Assembly: GCA_027625915.1 (NCBI GenBank) | Contig: JANTQA010000051.1 | Location: forward strand, 3,100,501 to 3,164,500 | Length of the DNA: 64,000 bases | From: Anaeramoeba flamelloides | Lineage: Eukaryota > Metamonada > Anaeramoebidae | Reading direction: 5' to 3' | Shown: in pieces, positions 23,790-35,700 of the stretch | How the letters are laid out: each line of letters starts with the position of its first letter | Position numbering within the stretch: position 1 is the stretch's first letter | Notes under the pieces: model-generated | What the model saw: only the letters and a program-made list of their open reading frames with translations | The model's database searches: none | Told to the model about the DNA's origin: nothing | Translations under genes and position numbers: made by a program

Positions 23790-24621
23790 AAAATATCTTT
23801 AACAATTTAAAAGAACAAATAATTCTTTAATCGTCAAAATAATTGATTCTCCATTTGAAAGATATTTATTAGATTTAAAATACTTTTAAAATATAATAAA
23901 ATGGTCTCTTGATGTGAAGAAAAATTTTTTTTTATTTTATACTTTTAAATTTTAAAAAAAATCGTAATAGAAAATTGGATTTTTCAACTTAAATTGTAAA
24001 ATATCTTTAAAAATAATTTTTTAATCAAAGATCTTTTATTAACACATAGTGTTTATTATAATTGAGGATATTAAAAAGTGTAAAATTAGCAAATGTTTAA
24101 TTTTATTTTGAAAAAATTTTTTTATGATCTTGTATAGAAAGGTTTTTGATGTTGGTAAATCTCACGAATTTTTTGTCAGCAAGATCTATGAAGGAAAAAA
24201 TAATATATTTTTCCTCATTTTAAATTTGGACTATCTGAAAAAATTGAAAAAGAAGGTTGGGAAAAAATCGGCTTTTTGAGAAAATTTCCCTTTAGAGCAA
24301 TTTTTATAGCCCTTATACATCACTTGGTGACAGTTTTCTATGTTTTTTTTTTTTTTTAGATTTGTTGGGATTAAGTTGAGAGGGTTCTAAATTTTGGTTT
24401 ATTCAATTAAAATGGAGGAAAACGAAAAATAGTTGATGGCTAATTCTTTGTTATTTTAAAATAGTCTAAATGTTGATAAAAGTTCCACAAATTATTTCAT
24501 ATTGTATGGAATTCATCAATGTTCCATTACCTAAAATATAGATCATTTTTTCTCTTTTTAGAACAAAAAAATTTTTTTTTATTCTAAAAAATTGCTTATA
24601 GTTTGTAAAAAAAGCGAAACA
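23790..24621. other. AT-rich intergenic
   Basis: There is no supported gene. About 24100-24300 is a diverged relative of about 29640-29860, sharing TTTCCTCATTTTAAATTTGG. Confidence 0.4.
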
Positions 24622-25068
24622 GGAAAAAAAAAGTTCAACAAAGTTTTTAATTGGAAACCTTAATAGAATCACAGAAATCACAGAAACCTGAAAATTCAAA
24701 GTAAGATCAACCAATAAAAGAATAAATAAATAAATAAAGACAAAATGGTGGATTCAGCACAATAACAGTTTTATGTAATACTATCTTTTGGTATATGAGT
24801 TTTTCTTTGATTGATCAATCATTAAAAATTTGTTTGAAAAATTCAACTATTTTTGAGGATCTCCAAAACCACGTATAACAATTTCGATAATCAAGGAGAT
24901 TTAAATTGTTTTTTTTTGGTTAGTTTATTTGGTAATAATATTATGGATTATTCTTTGAAATTCATTTAATTTGTTTCTTCTATTAATTGATTTTACCTTT
25001 TCGTTTTCAGTTTCTGTTAAGGTTCCAAATTAAAAATCTTGTTGAACTTTTTTTCACGAAAGGTTATT
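24622..25068. mobile_element. TIR element, AAGTTCAACA-type, clean copy
   Basis: The left end AAAAGTTCAACAAAGTTTTT continues into TTGGAAACCTTAATAGAA. It mirrors the right end, where TTAAGGTTCCAAATTAAAAA is followed by CTTGTTGAACTTTTT. The element is about 445 bases with TIRs of about 45 bases. Another copy is at about 63405-63790, and 8788-9475 is an expanded relative. No transposase frame is seen. Confidence 0.6.
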
Positions 25069-25084
25069 GATTTTTACCTTTTTT

Positions 25085-25435
25085 TATTTTCTTTATGATT
25101 GTTAGGTGTGAATGTCTCAAAGCCTTTCCCCAACCACACCTCAATCCAATCTATATTGATCATAATAATTGGGTTTTGAGGGAAACGTCCCAAATAAAAA
25201 AATTGCCACACAAAAATAAACCACATGTCCAGAGTATTTACTAATAAAGATTCTGTTCTAAAAGCAAACATAGTAAATACAATCCCAAGAAACCGTTGTT
25301 GGGAATTTCAATTCAAGAAAAAACAAAAAGAACCAAAACAAAGACCAAAAAAAACTAATAAAAATCACAATTCCTTTGTAAGAATTGTTATCATTGATGA
25401 TTTATCGACGAAAATGGAAAAATTCAAGTAACGTA
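25085..25435 (+). pseudogene. unrecognised coding-like fragment
   Basis: Two overlapping plus-strand frames have coding-like composition: one at about 25100-25230 (with NPIYIDHNNWVLRETSQ) and one at 25225-25431 (with SRVFTNKDSVLKANIVNTI and FVRIVIIDDLSTKMEKF). The second ends at a possible donor (AA/GTAACG). They may be consecutive exons of an unfinished model or a gene remnant with a frame change. No domain is recognised. It abuts the TIR element that ends at 25068. Confidence 0.3.
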
Positions 25436-25564
25436 ATGGTCAAAAGTCATATACAATGCGATCTTCAAAAGTTAGTGTTGTTTATTGAGAGTGTTTGAAA
25501 TGATCTTCATTTTTTAGACAAGAAAATCGTGATTATTTTTTTTTATTTTTTCATGTTGACATTT

Positions 25565-26200
25565 CTTAAGGTTTACAATCCCTGAAATTTGAAAAAAAGA
25601 ATATCTTGTGTCGGGTGTAGTTACTTGTTAATTTGGTTCTTATCTGATCGATCTTGTACTTGGTATGGGTTTTGATAGTGGTTCAAAAAAGCATTTTTTG
25701 ACAATTGATTTATTTTTTTTCCGAAATCAGAATTGAAGAGTGTAAGACTAATAGATTGGTATGTATTTAAGAATGAATTTTGATTTTTGGGTTGTATGTC
25801 AATTGAAATATTTAATTAGGTTTGTTTTTGTTTGGATCTTTTAAAAAAAGTGATTTCTGGGTTATCAATTAGAAAATTTTATTTTCCTTTATTCCAATTA
25901 ACTTTTTTAAAAAAAAAAATTTTTTTTACAAGCCACAAATAAAATCAAAGCTAACAAAAAATTTCAATTAAAAACCCACAAATCACATTTTTTTATAACT
26001 TTCGTTTAATATTATTAGAGTCTTCAATTCTGATTCCCGAAAAAAAAAAAATCAATTGTCAAAAATTGTTTTTTTTGAACCACTCTCAAAAACCATACCA
26101 AGTACAAAGATCGATCAGCTAAGAATCAAATTAACAAGTCGCCACACCCGACACAAGAGAATCTTTTTTCAAATTTCAGAGATTGTAAATCTTAAGAAAG
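25565..26200. mobile_element. palindromic MITE with about 200-base arms
   Basis: The left arm (about 25567-25790) and right arm (about 26005-26200) are inverted copies, roughly 85 percent alike by eye. Both carry CTTGTGTCGGGTGTAG or its complement and TTGTACTTGGTATGG or its complement. The centre is short and AT-rich. Partial relatives are at about 18340-18620 and 18690-18840. Confidence 0.65.
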
Positions 26201-26556
26201 GTGTTCGAGTTTAGGTATCTTAAATTTTCTTCTGAATTTTTTCATTAAAAAATATACATAAAATGTTTTTTGATCGAAATTGGAGAATAGTTGGGTGAGT
26301 CTAACTTCACAATTTAAATGAGATTGGATCAAATGAGTTTTAAGTCAAATTGGTAAATTGCAAAAGTTCTAGTTAAATTGTGAGAATACTGTTTTGACTT
26401 TTCTAAAAAAAAGCATACAAAACCACTTTTGAAAAAGAACCACAAACTGCAACCCACTTCTTTGAGAACTGTATTTATAAAAGAAAAATATGGAAAAAAA
26501 AGTGAAAATTTTTTCCCATTTATAATTCAAATACCAGTATGAAGAGAGCTATTTTC

Positions 26557-28313
26557 AAAAAGTGAAAGCTAAAGGGCTTTAGAAAGTATCCATAAATAGT
26601 GCTGATCAAACTAAAATCCATTAGCTTGCTGATGAACTATCAAGACTTTTGGTTTTTGCTTTTTTGGAAATTAGATGATTATATTTTTTTGAAAATGAAA
26701 AAGTGAAAAAGTAAATTTTTCGTTTTGAAATATTACTGTTAATTTCAATATAAAATTCAAATTACTAAGTAGTGAAGTTGTTTAAAATAAAATCCGAACT
26801 GTTTCTTTGATTACTATTTTTTGTAAAATAAAGAAAACAAAATTTTCATTCAGCTTTCAAAAAAAAATCTCACGAGAATTAATATAAAATCATGAAAGTT
26901 CCCAATTCTAAAAGAGTCATGAATAATTTAAGCTTTTTTTCAGAATTAAAAATTTGAAAAGTTTCATGAGAATGGTAAATTCAAATAAATATCTGAAAAT
27001 TTTACTTCATTTGCCATTTTACAAAATTTTTTTACACAAGCTTCGAAGAAAGCATTTTATTCTTTTAAATGTTAAGAAACTTTGTAAAATTGGTTGTGCT
27101 TCAAAAGTTTCTTTCTCTTGAGTTGCTTTAAAAGTTGAGCAATGATATTACAAAATTGGAAATTGAATGAAAATTTTATTAAATATATTTGAATTTATCA
27201 GTATTTAAAGGACCAATGAAAGTATTTAAATCGGTCTGGGTGTACCGACATTTTTTATTGTTTGCTTTTGAAGAATTTTTTTTGTATTAAAGACCACAAA
27301 AGCAAAGAGGTTCAGTAATTATTGTACTGAAGTTATGATTGCTTTTGAAAAATTTTTTTTTGTATTAAAGAGCACAAACGTAAAAAAAAGAAAAGGAAGA
27401 AGAAATTGATAAAGAAAAAAAAACGATGTTCAATTATAAAAATTATATGTTGACTAGGTAAAAAGAATTATGTTCATTAATTCTTTTACGAGTGTTGGGT
27501 AAATCTCATATTTTTTTTTTCTTTTTTTTAACTTCCGATAGTTCCAATTTAAAGTAGCAAGTGGTGCTCTTGCTTGATATTTTTAAAATCAACAAATTTT
27601 TTTTTATTTTAGTACCTTTATGACCAACACTGGTTGAAATTTGAACCCTCTCGAAAGACAGAATTGTTTTTTTGAATGGATTTGTCTTCATCGCATATTA
27701 TCTCTTCAATATCAACATCAGTGACCGGTTTTTTTAATAATTTTTAACAGACACTGTGTTTCCAAATCTTCTTTATTGGACTTCTTTTCTTCGTTTTTAA
27801 GTGTTTGAATCCCAATTCGCAATTGGGATTCCAAACCAATCATAACTTCAGTACAATAATTACTGAACATCTTTGCTTTTGTGGGCTTGACCATTGGCCA
27901 TAAATTCTCCCAAAATTGAAATGATAAACAGAAAAAAATGGTTGGTCAGGGTTTACTTTCTTTAAATACTTTAATTTGTCCTTTAAAAACCTTTTTTTGG
28001 AAAGCTGAATGAAAATTTTGTTACCTATATTTTACAAAAAATAGTAATCAAAGAAACAGTTCGGATTTTATTTTAAACAACTCTCCTACTTTAGAATTTG
28101 TTTTTTTTTTTTTGGGATTAACAGTAATGTAACAAAAGAAAAAAATTTTCAAATTCACTTTTTTATTTGAAAAAAAAAATATTTCCATCAGTTATTTCCA
28201 AAAGAAAAAACCAAAAGTCTTGATAGTTCATCAGCAAGCTAATGGATTTTAGTTTGATCAGCACTATTTATGGATACTTTCTAAAGCCTTTTAGCTTTCA
28301 CTTTTTGAAAACG
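26557..28313. mobile_element. large fold-back element (1.76 kb, arms over 300 bases)
   Basis: About 26557-26880 is the reverse complement of about 27985-28313. Shared landmarks include AAATCCATTAGCTTGCTGAT and TGATCAAACTAAAATCC. The arms include sequence of the AAAAGATCAAAATTTTCA family termini (TTTTCATTCAGCTTTC). A further inner inverted pair lies at about 27290-27340 and 27835-27890 (TTCAGTAATTATTGTACTGA). The plus-strand ORF at 28242-28535 begins inside the right arm and is probably incidental. Confidence 0.65.
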
Positions 28314-31303
28314 ACTTGCTTTTGTTGGAAAAGTTTTGATTTTTCGCATTCTTTCAAAAGAATTTGCCTTTTGTTTGTTTACATTTGGAAAAAGTATGAA
28401 CAAAAAATTTCTCAAAAATTAGAAACAAATCAGTTGACAGACTCGAATCGAACTATTTCCAGAAACTTATATAAAACAATTTTGGAACACTTTTTTCAAT
28501 GCTTATTTTCAAAGATCCGTTTCGTTTCGAAGTGAAAAAATGAAAATTTTGTTTTGGTTTCTTCAACAAAATCACATTCTTGAAAATGAACAAGAAAATT
28601 TGTTTTAAAATTTTTTTTTTTTTAGAAAAAGAAATTTTTGCAATTACAAAGATCGGTAAAGGAATGTTAGTGTGTTGTAGTTGTGATTAAAGAAATGTTT
28701 TTGAAAAAAAGAAAGAAATTACAGTCGAGAGAAGACTCTTCCATCAGCCCAGTTTTGATACAATACTTGTCTTTTTGTTGGTTTTCTTCTCTACAATTAC
28801 ACACGCTTGATCCTTTACACCCTTCATTTGGCAGCGCAGAAAAAAGTGAAAAATGAGTATATGACTCGTCTAAGTGGGAATGAGTCAGTCTATTTGTTTA
28901 AAGTTTATTAGGAAAAAGCGTTGGTTTGGAAGGATTGGTTTGTTTTTTAAATTCGTGATTGTGAAAGATTAACAACAAAAAAACAAAAGTAAATTACACA
29001 TTCGGATTTTGAGGGGAAGAAAAACAAAACAGCTTTGGAGTAATTAACAAATTAATTAAAAAGAAATAAAAAGTAAACCCAAAACTATTCATTAAAAAGA
29101 AATTAAAAAAATGAGGTAATTGTAAGATGAAAAGACCAAATTTTTTTCCAAACAACAAAAAGTTGCCATTCAGGGAGAGAAACACATTTAATTGCTCCTT
29201 TTCGGACAGTCACATAGAAGTCTCAACTCATATTATTAAGGGTCTCGAATTTATTTTTTGGGTAGTTCTGAACAATTGTTTTGGGTTTTCTGAAAGAGAT
29301 ACGAGAGGTGAAATTTAATCTAAAAGTAAGTTTGGTTTATAGTAGAATAGAGAGTGTTGGTTTTAATCACTAGATTCTGTTTGTAGAAAAAAAGATGTTA
29401 AAATGTGGTTTGGGTATTATCTTTGAAGAATTCATGAAGGCCAATTTTTCCAGATGGAAAGTAACGTACAATTTTAATGTGGTTGCTGAAAAGTATAATT
29501 AACAGTTTGTTTACAAATAATAACTTGCAATTTGATAAATTACTTCTTCTAAATGATCTTTTCTCAGATTTCATTTTAATTTATTTTATCAACTTTTTAT
29601 CGCAGATTTTTTAACGACAAAGTTTGCAATTCAAATTAAATTTTTTATCTGTTTCAGGATGGTTTTATATGTTGACAATTCTTAAAAATATATATTCAGT
29701 GAGATCTAGAAAGGAAAAAATGATATATATTTCCTCATTTTAAATTTGGATTTTCTAAATAATTTAAGAAGAAGTATTGGGAAAATATCAGCTTTTCGAG
29801 ACAATTTTGATTTTTGTAAAAGTTTCAAACCTAGTCTCTTTGTTGAGAATTTCATTTCGTTTTTTATTATACTATTATTTTCCAATTATAAAATGTAAAT
29901 TTTTCATTCACATTACTAAATATTTTTCGAGGTTATGAGTTGAAGAAAACGCAAAAAAATTTAACTGATCGTTTAGAAATGATATTTTAAGACATTTAAT
30001 TAAACTTCCTTAATGAACTCTAAGAAAATTATTTTACTTTGTTAATTTGGTTGTAACAGTAACAATTAATATACAATTTGGAAATTGAAATAAAAATTTT
30101 CATTAATTAATTGGAAAATAACAGTATTGGTAACATTTATAGAATTTTATTAAAATCTTTTGAAATTTATCTTGTATTGGTATTTGAAATTTAAATATGT
30201 TATTTTATATTTAAAATATAAGCTTAGAAAATGATAAAATTAGCCTTTTTTTTGTGAAATATGTATTTCTAGAAAAAAGATCTTTATTAGATAAAATTCT
30301 ACTGATTATGAATATTATTGGTTCTTATTCTTTTTTTTTTTTTTTTTTTTTTTTGAGAAATAAATGGTTGAGTTGTTGGTTTAAGTCTCTGAATATAAAA
30401 AATAGAAGACATGGATGGATAGAAGAAATGTGAATTTTCTCAAGATTTTTATTTACAAATTATGTTGTTTTTTAAAAAAAAATAGAATTCAAAGGCTGTG
30501 TTGAAATTGGCTAGTGTTATTTATTTTGAGAGTTTAAAGAGTTTAAAGAAAATAAATTTTTGAAAGGTGTGTAATTTAGATAAAGTTGTTTTTTTTAATT
30601 GAGAGTTATTACTTTTAATATTTTTATTCGAATTCTTTAAGTCGTCTCTTTAATGATCGAAAAAAAATAAAAAAAAAAAAAGACTTTTTTTAATTGTTTT
30701 TATTTAATTTTTTTTCGTGAAGATCCTCACATTACAGTATGTTAAATAATCCATGTTTGGTTTTTAATTTGTGTTTTTATAAAATGTTTGTATTGTTTTT
30801 GTAAATAATTGTGTTTTTTTTTTTTATAGAGTGTTTTTTTTTTAATTGTTGTTTTTGAAATTTATTCTATTGTTTATTAAAAATACAGTTAAGTAAAACT
30901 TTCTTTTCCAAATTAAACAGTATTTACAATAGTACTTTTTACCAAATCATTGTTACACGATATTCCAACTTCATTCATCTATTTTTGAACTAACCCAATC
31001 AAATAAATACAAACTTGTTACCAAAAAATAAAACCACCAAATCTTTCAATTTGATCGGAAAAAAAAACAAAGAAAAAAACGATAAAGATTGTTCTGAAAA
31101 ACTGTTTTGTATCTATTGAAATGTGTAAAATGATTTCAAAAATTTTCAAGTTTTTTGAAAAAGAAATGATCCCAAAATTTTCACTTTATTTTCAATTTTT
31201 ACCTTTAGCCAATAGCCTTAAAATCATCTTTTGTAATTGGTGAACTTTTATTTATTTAACTGGTTCTTTTTTGTTATATATATCGGCTAACCAAGAATCC
31301 TAG
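28314..31303. other. AT-rich region with one G+C pocket
   Basis: No gene is firmly supported. The pocket 28720-28890 is less AT-rich and on the minus strand is open in two frames. One ends RQVLYQNWADGRVFSRL then stop, the other includes DKYCIKTGLMEESSLDC; an acceptor-like TTGTAG precedes both. An open stretch at 29127-29318 (+) is similar in quality. About 29640-29860 is a diverged copy of 24100-24300. The rest is simple AT sequence with long T runs (30330-30355). Confidence 0.3.
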
Positions 31304-32180
31304 ATGAAACAATATTCCAGAAAAGAAAAAAAAGTTAATCAGCTGAAATTTTATACCAATAAAATTCAACATGAGCTTTGGCTAAAAATTTCCAAAATAA
31401 CGTTTTATAATGAGAGTGAATTATATCTCCCAATATATCAATTCTCATTGATTAGAAAAGATCTTTGGGGTTTTTATTCTATTCAAAAAAAAATTATTTT
31501 GTAGTATTCTTTGAAAAAAATTTTTGATTTATCTTGATGAAAGTACAATACTATTGCCAATACATACTTCACTGTTAAAAATCAAGACACTCTAGAAAAC
31601 TTTCCCTTGAAACAACAATTAATAACACAAAACACCATTCAACAATTTTCGAAACAACAATTAAAAACCAAAAAATTCCAAAACAACAATAAAAACTTGA
31701 AAAAAAATATTTATTGTGGTCAACTCGGATTATTGAACAAACTATACTATAAAATAATAGTCCATGCAATTTGAAACATTGTTTTGACAACAAAGAACGA
31801 TATTTTTCTTTCTGAGTACTATTTATGTCACCATCCTAAGAAAAATATATTACTTTTTTTTCAAATTAGACCATCTAACAAAAGAGAAATTTGTACCTGG
31901 TTACTTTTTTTCTATTTAAAATCTGAGTTTCATTTGGGATTTTTTGTTTGTGGAAATGTATTGTATATAAAGTAAATAAACAAACAAATAGGGTCCACAA
32001 ATTACAATATATTTCTTTAAAAACTCTAAATCTAAGCAAAGAAAATAGAAAATACGAAGTGGATTTTTTTTCCCCCATTTATTATTCAAAAACCAGTATC
32101 AAAATGAAAAATATAATAATTGATCAGGATAACTTCTTTTTTTATTTTCCAATAATAAAATGTGAAAAAATTATTACATG
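31304..32180 (+). pseudogene. decayed coding region, family unknown
   Basis: Several successive plus-strand open stretches (31304-31504, about 31550-31975 and 31950-32180) have strongly protein-like composition with varied amino acids, for example KNIYCGQLGLLNKLYYKIIV and DIFLSEYYLCHHPKKN. They do not form one continuous frame. A few breaks, or unrecognised introns, separate them. The right end runs into the palindromic MITE at 32182. I recognise no domain. This may be a remnant of a host gene or of a mobile element's protein. Confidence 0.35.
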
Positions 32181-32181
32181 T

Positions 32182-32382
32182 TACAGTCAGTTTCACTTTT
32201 AAGGCACAAACTTTCAACGAAATTTAAGGTACAAAAAAATCTCAAATTAAGGCACAAATTTTGTATTTTAATTTTTTACAATTTATTTTTACTAGTATTT
32301 GAATTTTGTGCCTTAATTTGAGATTTTTTTTGTGCCTTAAATTTAGTTGAAAGTTTGTGCCTTAAAGGTGAAACTGACTGTA
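32182..32382. mobile_element. 201-base palindromic MITE, ACAGTCAGTT family, copy A
   Basis: The element is nearly perfectly palindromic. The left arm TACAGTCAGTTTCACTTTTA, then AGGCACAAACTTTCAACG, is mirrored at the right end by TTAAAGGTGAAACTGACTGT. It is bounded by TA on each side. The loop is only about 40 bases. Such structure fits a Tc1/mariner- or pogo-type non-autonomous element. Confidence 0.8.
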
Positions 32383-32910
32383 TTATATATTCTATTAAAT
32401 TGATCAAAAGTATAATTTCTGAAAATTAAAATGACTTGTTCATTTTTATACTAAAAAAATTATTTTTTAATGGTAAAACAATGGATTTTTTTGCCAAATT
32501 TATAACCATTTTATGATTGAATAAAAAGTATATTGGAAACTTCATCATGGCAGTTCAACATATTTTGTCTTTTAATTGAAATTTTCGGTTTTTATATGTA
32601 TATATATATATATGTATGTATATCTCAAATGGGAGAAATTCATTTGTTCTTAAGGATGTTCTTTTTCATTTTTTTTTTAATTTACAAGAATTTATGTACT
32701 TAATAAAATTAAGCACTATTTTTTTGATTAATATTTTTCAAAATCTAGTGTTATAACTAAATTCAATTAACTACTGAAATAATTTTTTTAAAAATACAAA
32801 CACTCTCAACTTTTGAATATCGAAATTATTTTTTGAAATTACTGTAAACATTTTTATTTTTTTTTAAAAAATTGATCTCGGGAAAATTTTGAAATCAAAG
32901 AATCAGTTAA

Positions 32911-33111
32911 TACAGTCAGTTTCACTTTTAAGGTACAAACTTTCAACGAAATTTAAGGCACAAAAAAAATCTCAAATTAAGGCACAAAATTCAAATACTA
33001 GTAAAAATAAATTGTAAAAAATTAAAATACAAAATTTGTGCCTTAATTTGAGATTTTTTCGTGACTTAAATTTCGTTGAAAGTTTGTGCCTTAAAAGTGA
33101 AACTGACTGTA
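32911..33111. mobile_element. 201-base palindromic MITE, copy B
   Basis: It has the same length as copy A and differs at only a handful of positions, again between TA dinucleotides. The near identity of two copies 530 bases apart indicates recent movement. Older relatives are at 19057-19257, 46995-47089 and 57370-57436. Confidence 0.8.
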
Positions 33112-35700
33112 TATTAAATTTGAATATTTTTTCAGAGGGTTTATATTTTTAGTTTAACTTTTTTTTTCAATTTCATTTTTTAAAAATAGAAAAAACATTT
33201 GAAAACGAAAACAGCCCCTTTTGTGAAAAAATAATTCCTATGATTTAGAATTTGTTTTAGTAATTGAGTTATAATAGGGGGTGGGTTGTATCTAAAAATA
33301 TACATTATTTCAACTTTGAATTCAATCATTTTGGCAAAAAATGTTTTCGAGAAAAAGTTAAATTGAAACTTTATTTATTTTTATTTTTTCGTTAAGTTTT
33401 TTAAATTGTATTAATGGAAAGTATTTGATCAGTTTTCGATTTTTATTGTTTTTTGGGTTTTAGGTACATATTGAAATATTTGATTTTATTCAATTCTTTT
33501 GAATTCTGGAAAAGTGCTTTATATTTTTTTGAATTGTAGAAATTAAAAAAAAGTTCAATGTTTTTATTCATTTATGTTAAATCTTAATAAATAACCTTTA
33601 AATTTTTCATATTTTTCTTATTATTGTGAAAATAAATCGATTTTCAGAATAAAAATCAGAAAAAAATTCAAATAGAAACACCTTTATAATTCTAAAAACT
33701 TTTTCTTTTTATCAAAAAATATATAGATTTTAGTAAGTAAAAAAAACTTAAAAAAAAACACTTAACTTTCCAGTATTTGAAAGAATTGGGTAAACTCTTT
33801 GATTACTCTCAATATGACGAATTTGGAAACAGCGCCCTTAATTTTTGAAATTAAAACAAAAAAGGTACTTTGTGTCACTCGGTCCATTTCCATAATTTTT
33901 AAATATTTATTTCAAAATTTCAATAAAGAATTCTTATTGGTCTTCTTGTTAGCTAATAACAAGATGGGTTGTGTGGTTTTCTTATGAATAATATGGAGAT
34001 ATTATCCTTTGGTTGTAATTGAACACAGAAAATTCTAAGTTTTATGGTACTTTTTTCTTGGGGTTGTATGTCAGAAAATATTTGAAAAAAACAATAAATT
34101 TGGAAATTAAATTTATTCTAATAAATTTTAAAAATTTAAATAAAATTTCGAGTGTTTCAATTATCACATTTTTGCTATTCCAATATACTGTTAATTCTAA
34201 GAAAATTAAAAAAAAAATATTTATTTCAATTTCTAATTGTATAATGGTATCACTCAAAATCAAACAATTCTTTATCAAAAATATTTCCAAGATCAACTTA
34301 TTTTACAATTTTTCTTGAAAACTTGCCCAAATAAAATGCTTTACCAAAAATAAAGTCAAAACTTTTTCAAAATGTCAAATGAACTAAAAATTCTCATCTG
34401 TTTATTCGAATTTATCAGTAACACATTTTTTTTTTTTTTTTTCATTTTCTCTATTTTTTTCATTTGAGAATGAATATTAATGTTCAATTTTATTATTTAA
34501 TATATTAAAGCTCCTTAAATATCAAAATAAGCTGTTTTGAAAAGAATCAGTATATATATATATTAGAATGGATATACAAATTATATTCGGTCTTTCTTTT
34601 TTCGAGAAGATTTGTTGATTAAATCAACAAAGAAACTGAAAATAAACATTAAATAAATGGGATATATGGTTTCTAAAAGTTCTACTATTTAAACATATTT
34701 TGTAAGAATGAAGGATCAAGGGTAAAAAATTTCTCAAAAAATTAACTAAATTTTTGAAACAATTTTTATCCTCAAAAAAAAAAAGAAATTTCATTAAAAA
34801 ATTGAGAATATTATGAAAAATTATGAAAAAATTGCCTTAAGAATTTAAATTTTACTGAAAATATCCAGACGTTTACTTTCAAAATTGATTAGGACTTGGG
34901 TAGCATATTGGGTAGTTAATTATATGTTGTGTTGGAATAAGAAGAAAAAAAAGTACTGATTTTATTTTGAAAGATAAGTTTAATTCTTCGAACACAGTAT
35001 TTAAAACTACTATACAATTTGTGAAGTATTATCAATATGCAAACAGTCGATGTTTAAGTTACAAAACTCTGATAATACTGTTAATTTAAAAATAAAAAGA
35101 TCAAAATTTTCATTCAGCTATCCAAAAAATCTAGAAACAAAAATTCAAAAAAGTCATCAAATTCTGACAATTCTAAAAGGAAAAATAAGAATTCAACTGA
35201 TTCAAAGAATTTAAATATTTGAAATTTTACCTGATTTACAAACCTTATTTTTAGAAATCTTAAAGAAAATTTTGACCATTTATTTTGGAACAAATAGTAC
35301 CATTTATTTTTGTTTAATCCTTGACACTAATAATGTTTGTGTTTTTTGGAATTTGTAAATAAGTTGTACCGGAATTTAAAAAGAATCTTTAAAAAAAAAT
35401 CATTTCTCTTTTCCGTTTGGTTAACTTTTTACTTGCAAAAAACTAAATTGAAGAAAAGTAGTTTCTAAAAAGTTGACTTCTTTGTTGAAAATGTTCATAT
35501 ATCAGTTTAGGATCACAATTCTTAATTTGACAATTATGAAAAATTAACCAAATAAATTAAGATGTAGTATTTGTCCCCTTTCTTTTGAAGTTTCATAACC
35601 ATAATTCCAAACCGAGAGAATATCAGTTTCTACAGTGAGATAGTGAAACTTTTTCTTGATAAGATCTCATTTTTTATTTTTTTGTTTCTAATAACAAAAA
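33112..35700. other. intergenic, one short TIR element
   Basis: About 35085-35300 is a copy of the AAAAGATCAAAATTTTCA short TIR element. An open stretch at 33799-33987 (+), with TNLETAPLIFEIKTKKVL, looks weakly protein-like and could carry a donor (AAAG/GTACTT), but no partner was found. The 300 bases before 35701 are T/A-rich and presumably hold the promoter of the next gene. Confidence 0.4.

Noticed and set aside
28242-28535. 97-residue plus-strand ORF
   Set aside because: It begins inside an inverted-repeat arm, has skewed Phe/Lys composition and no recognisable feature.
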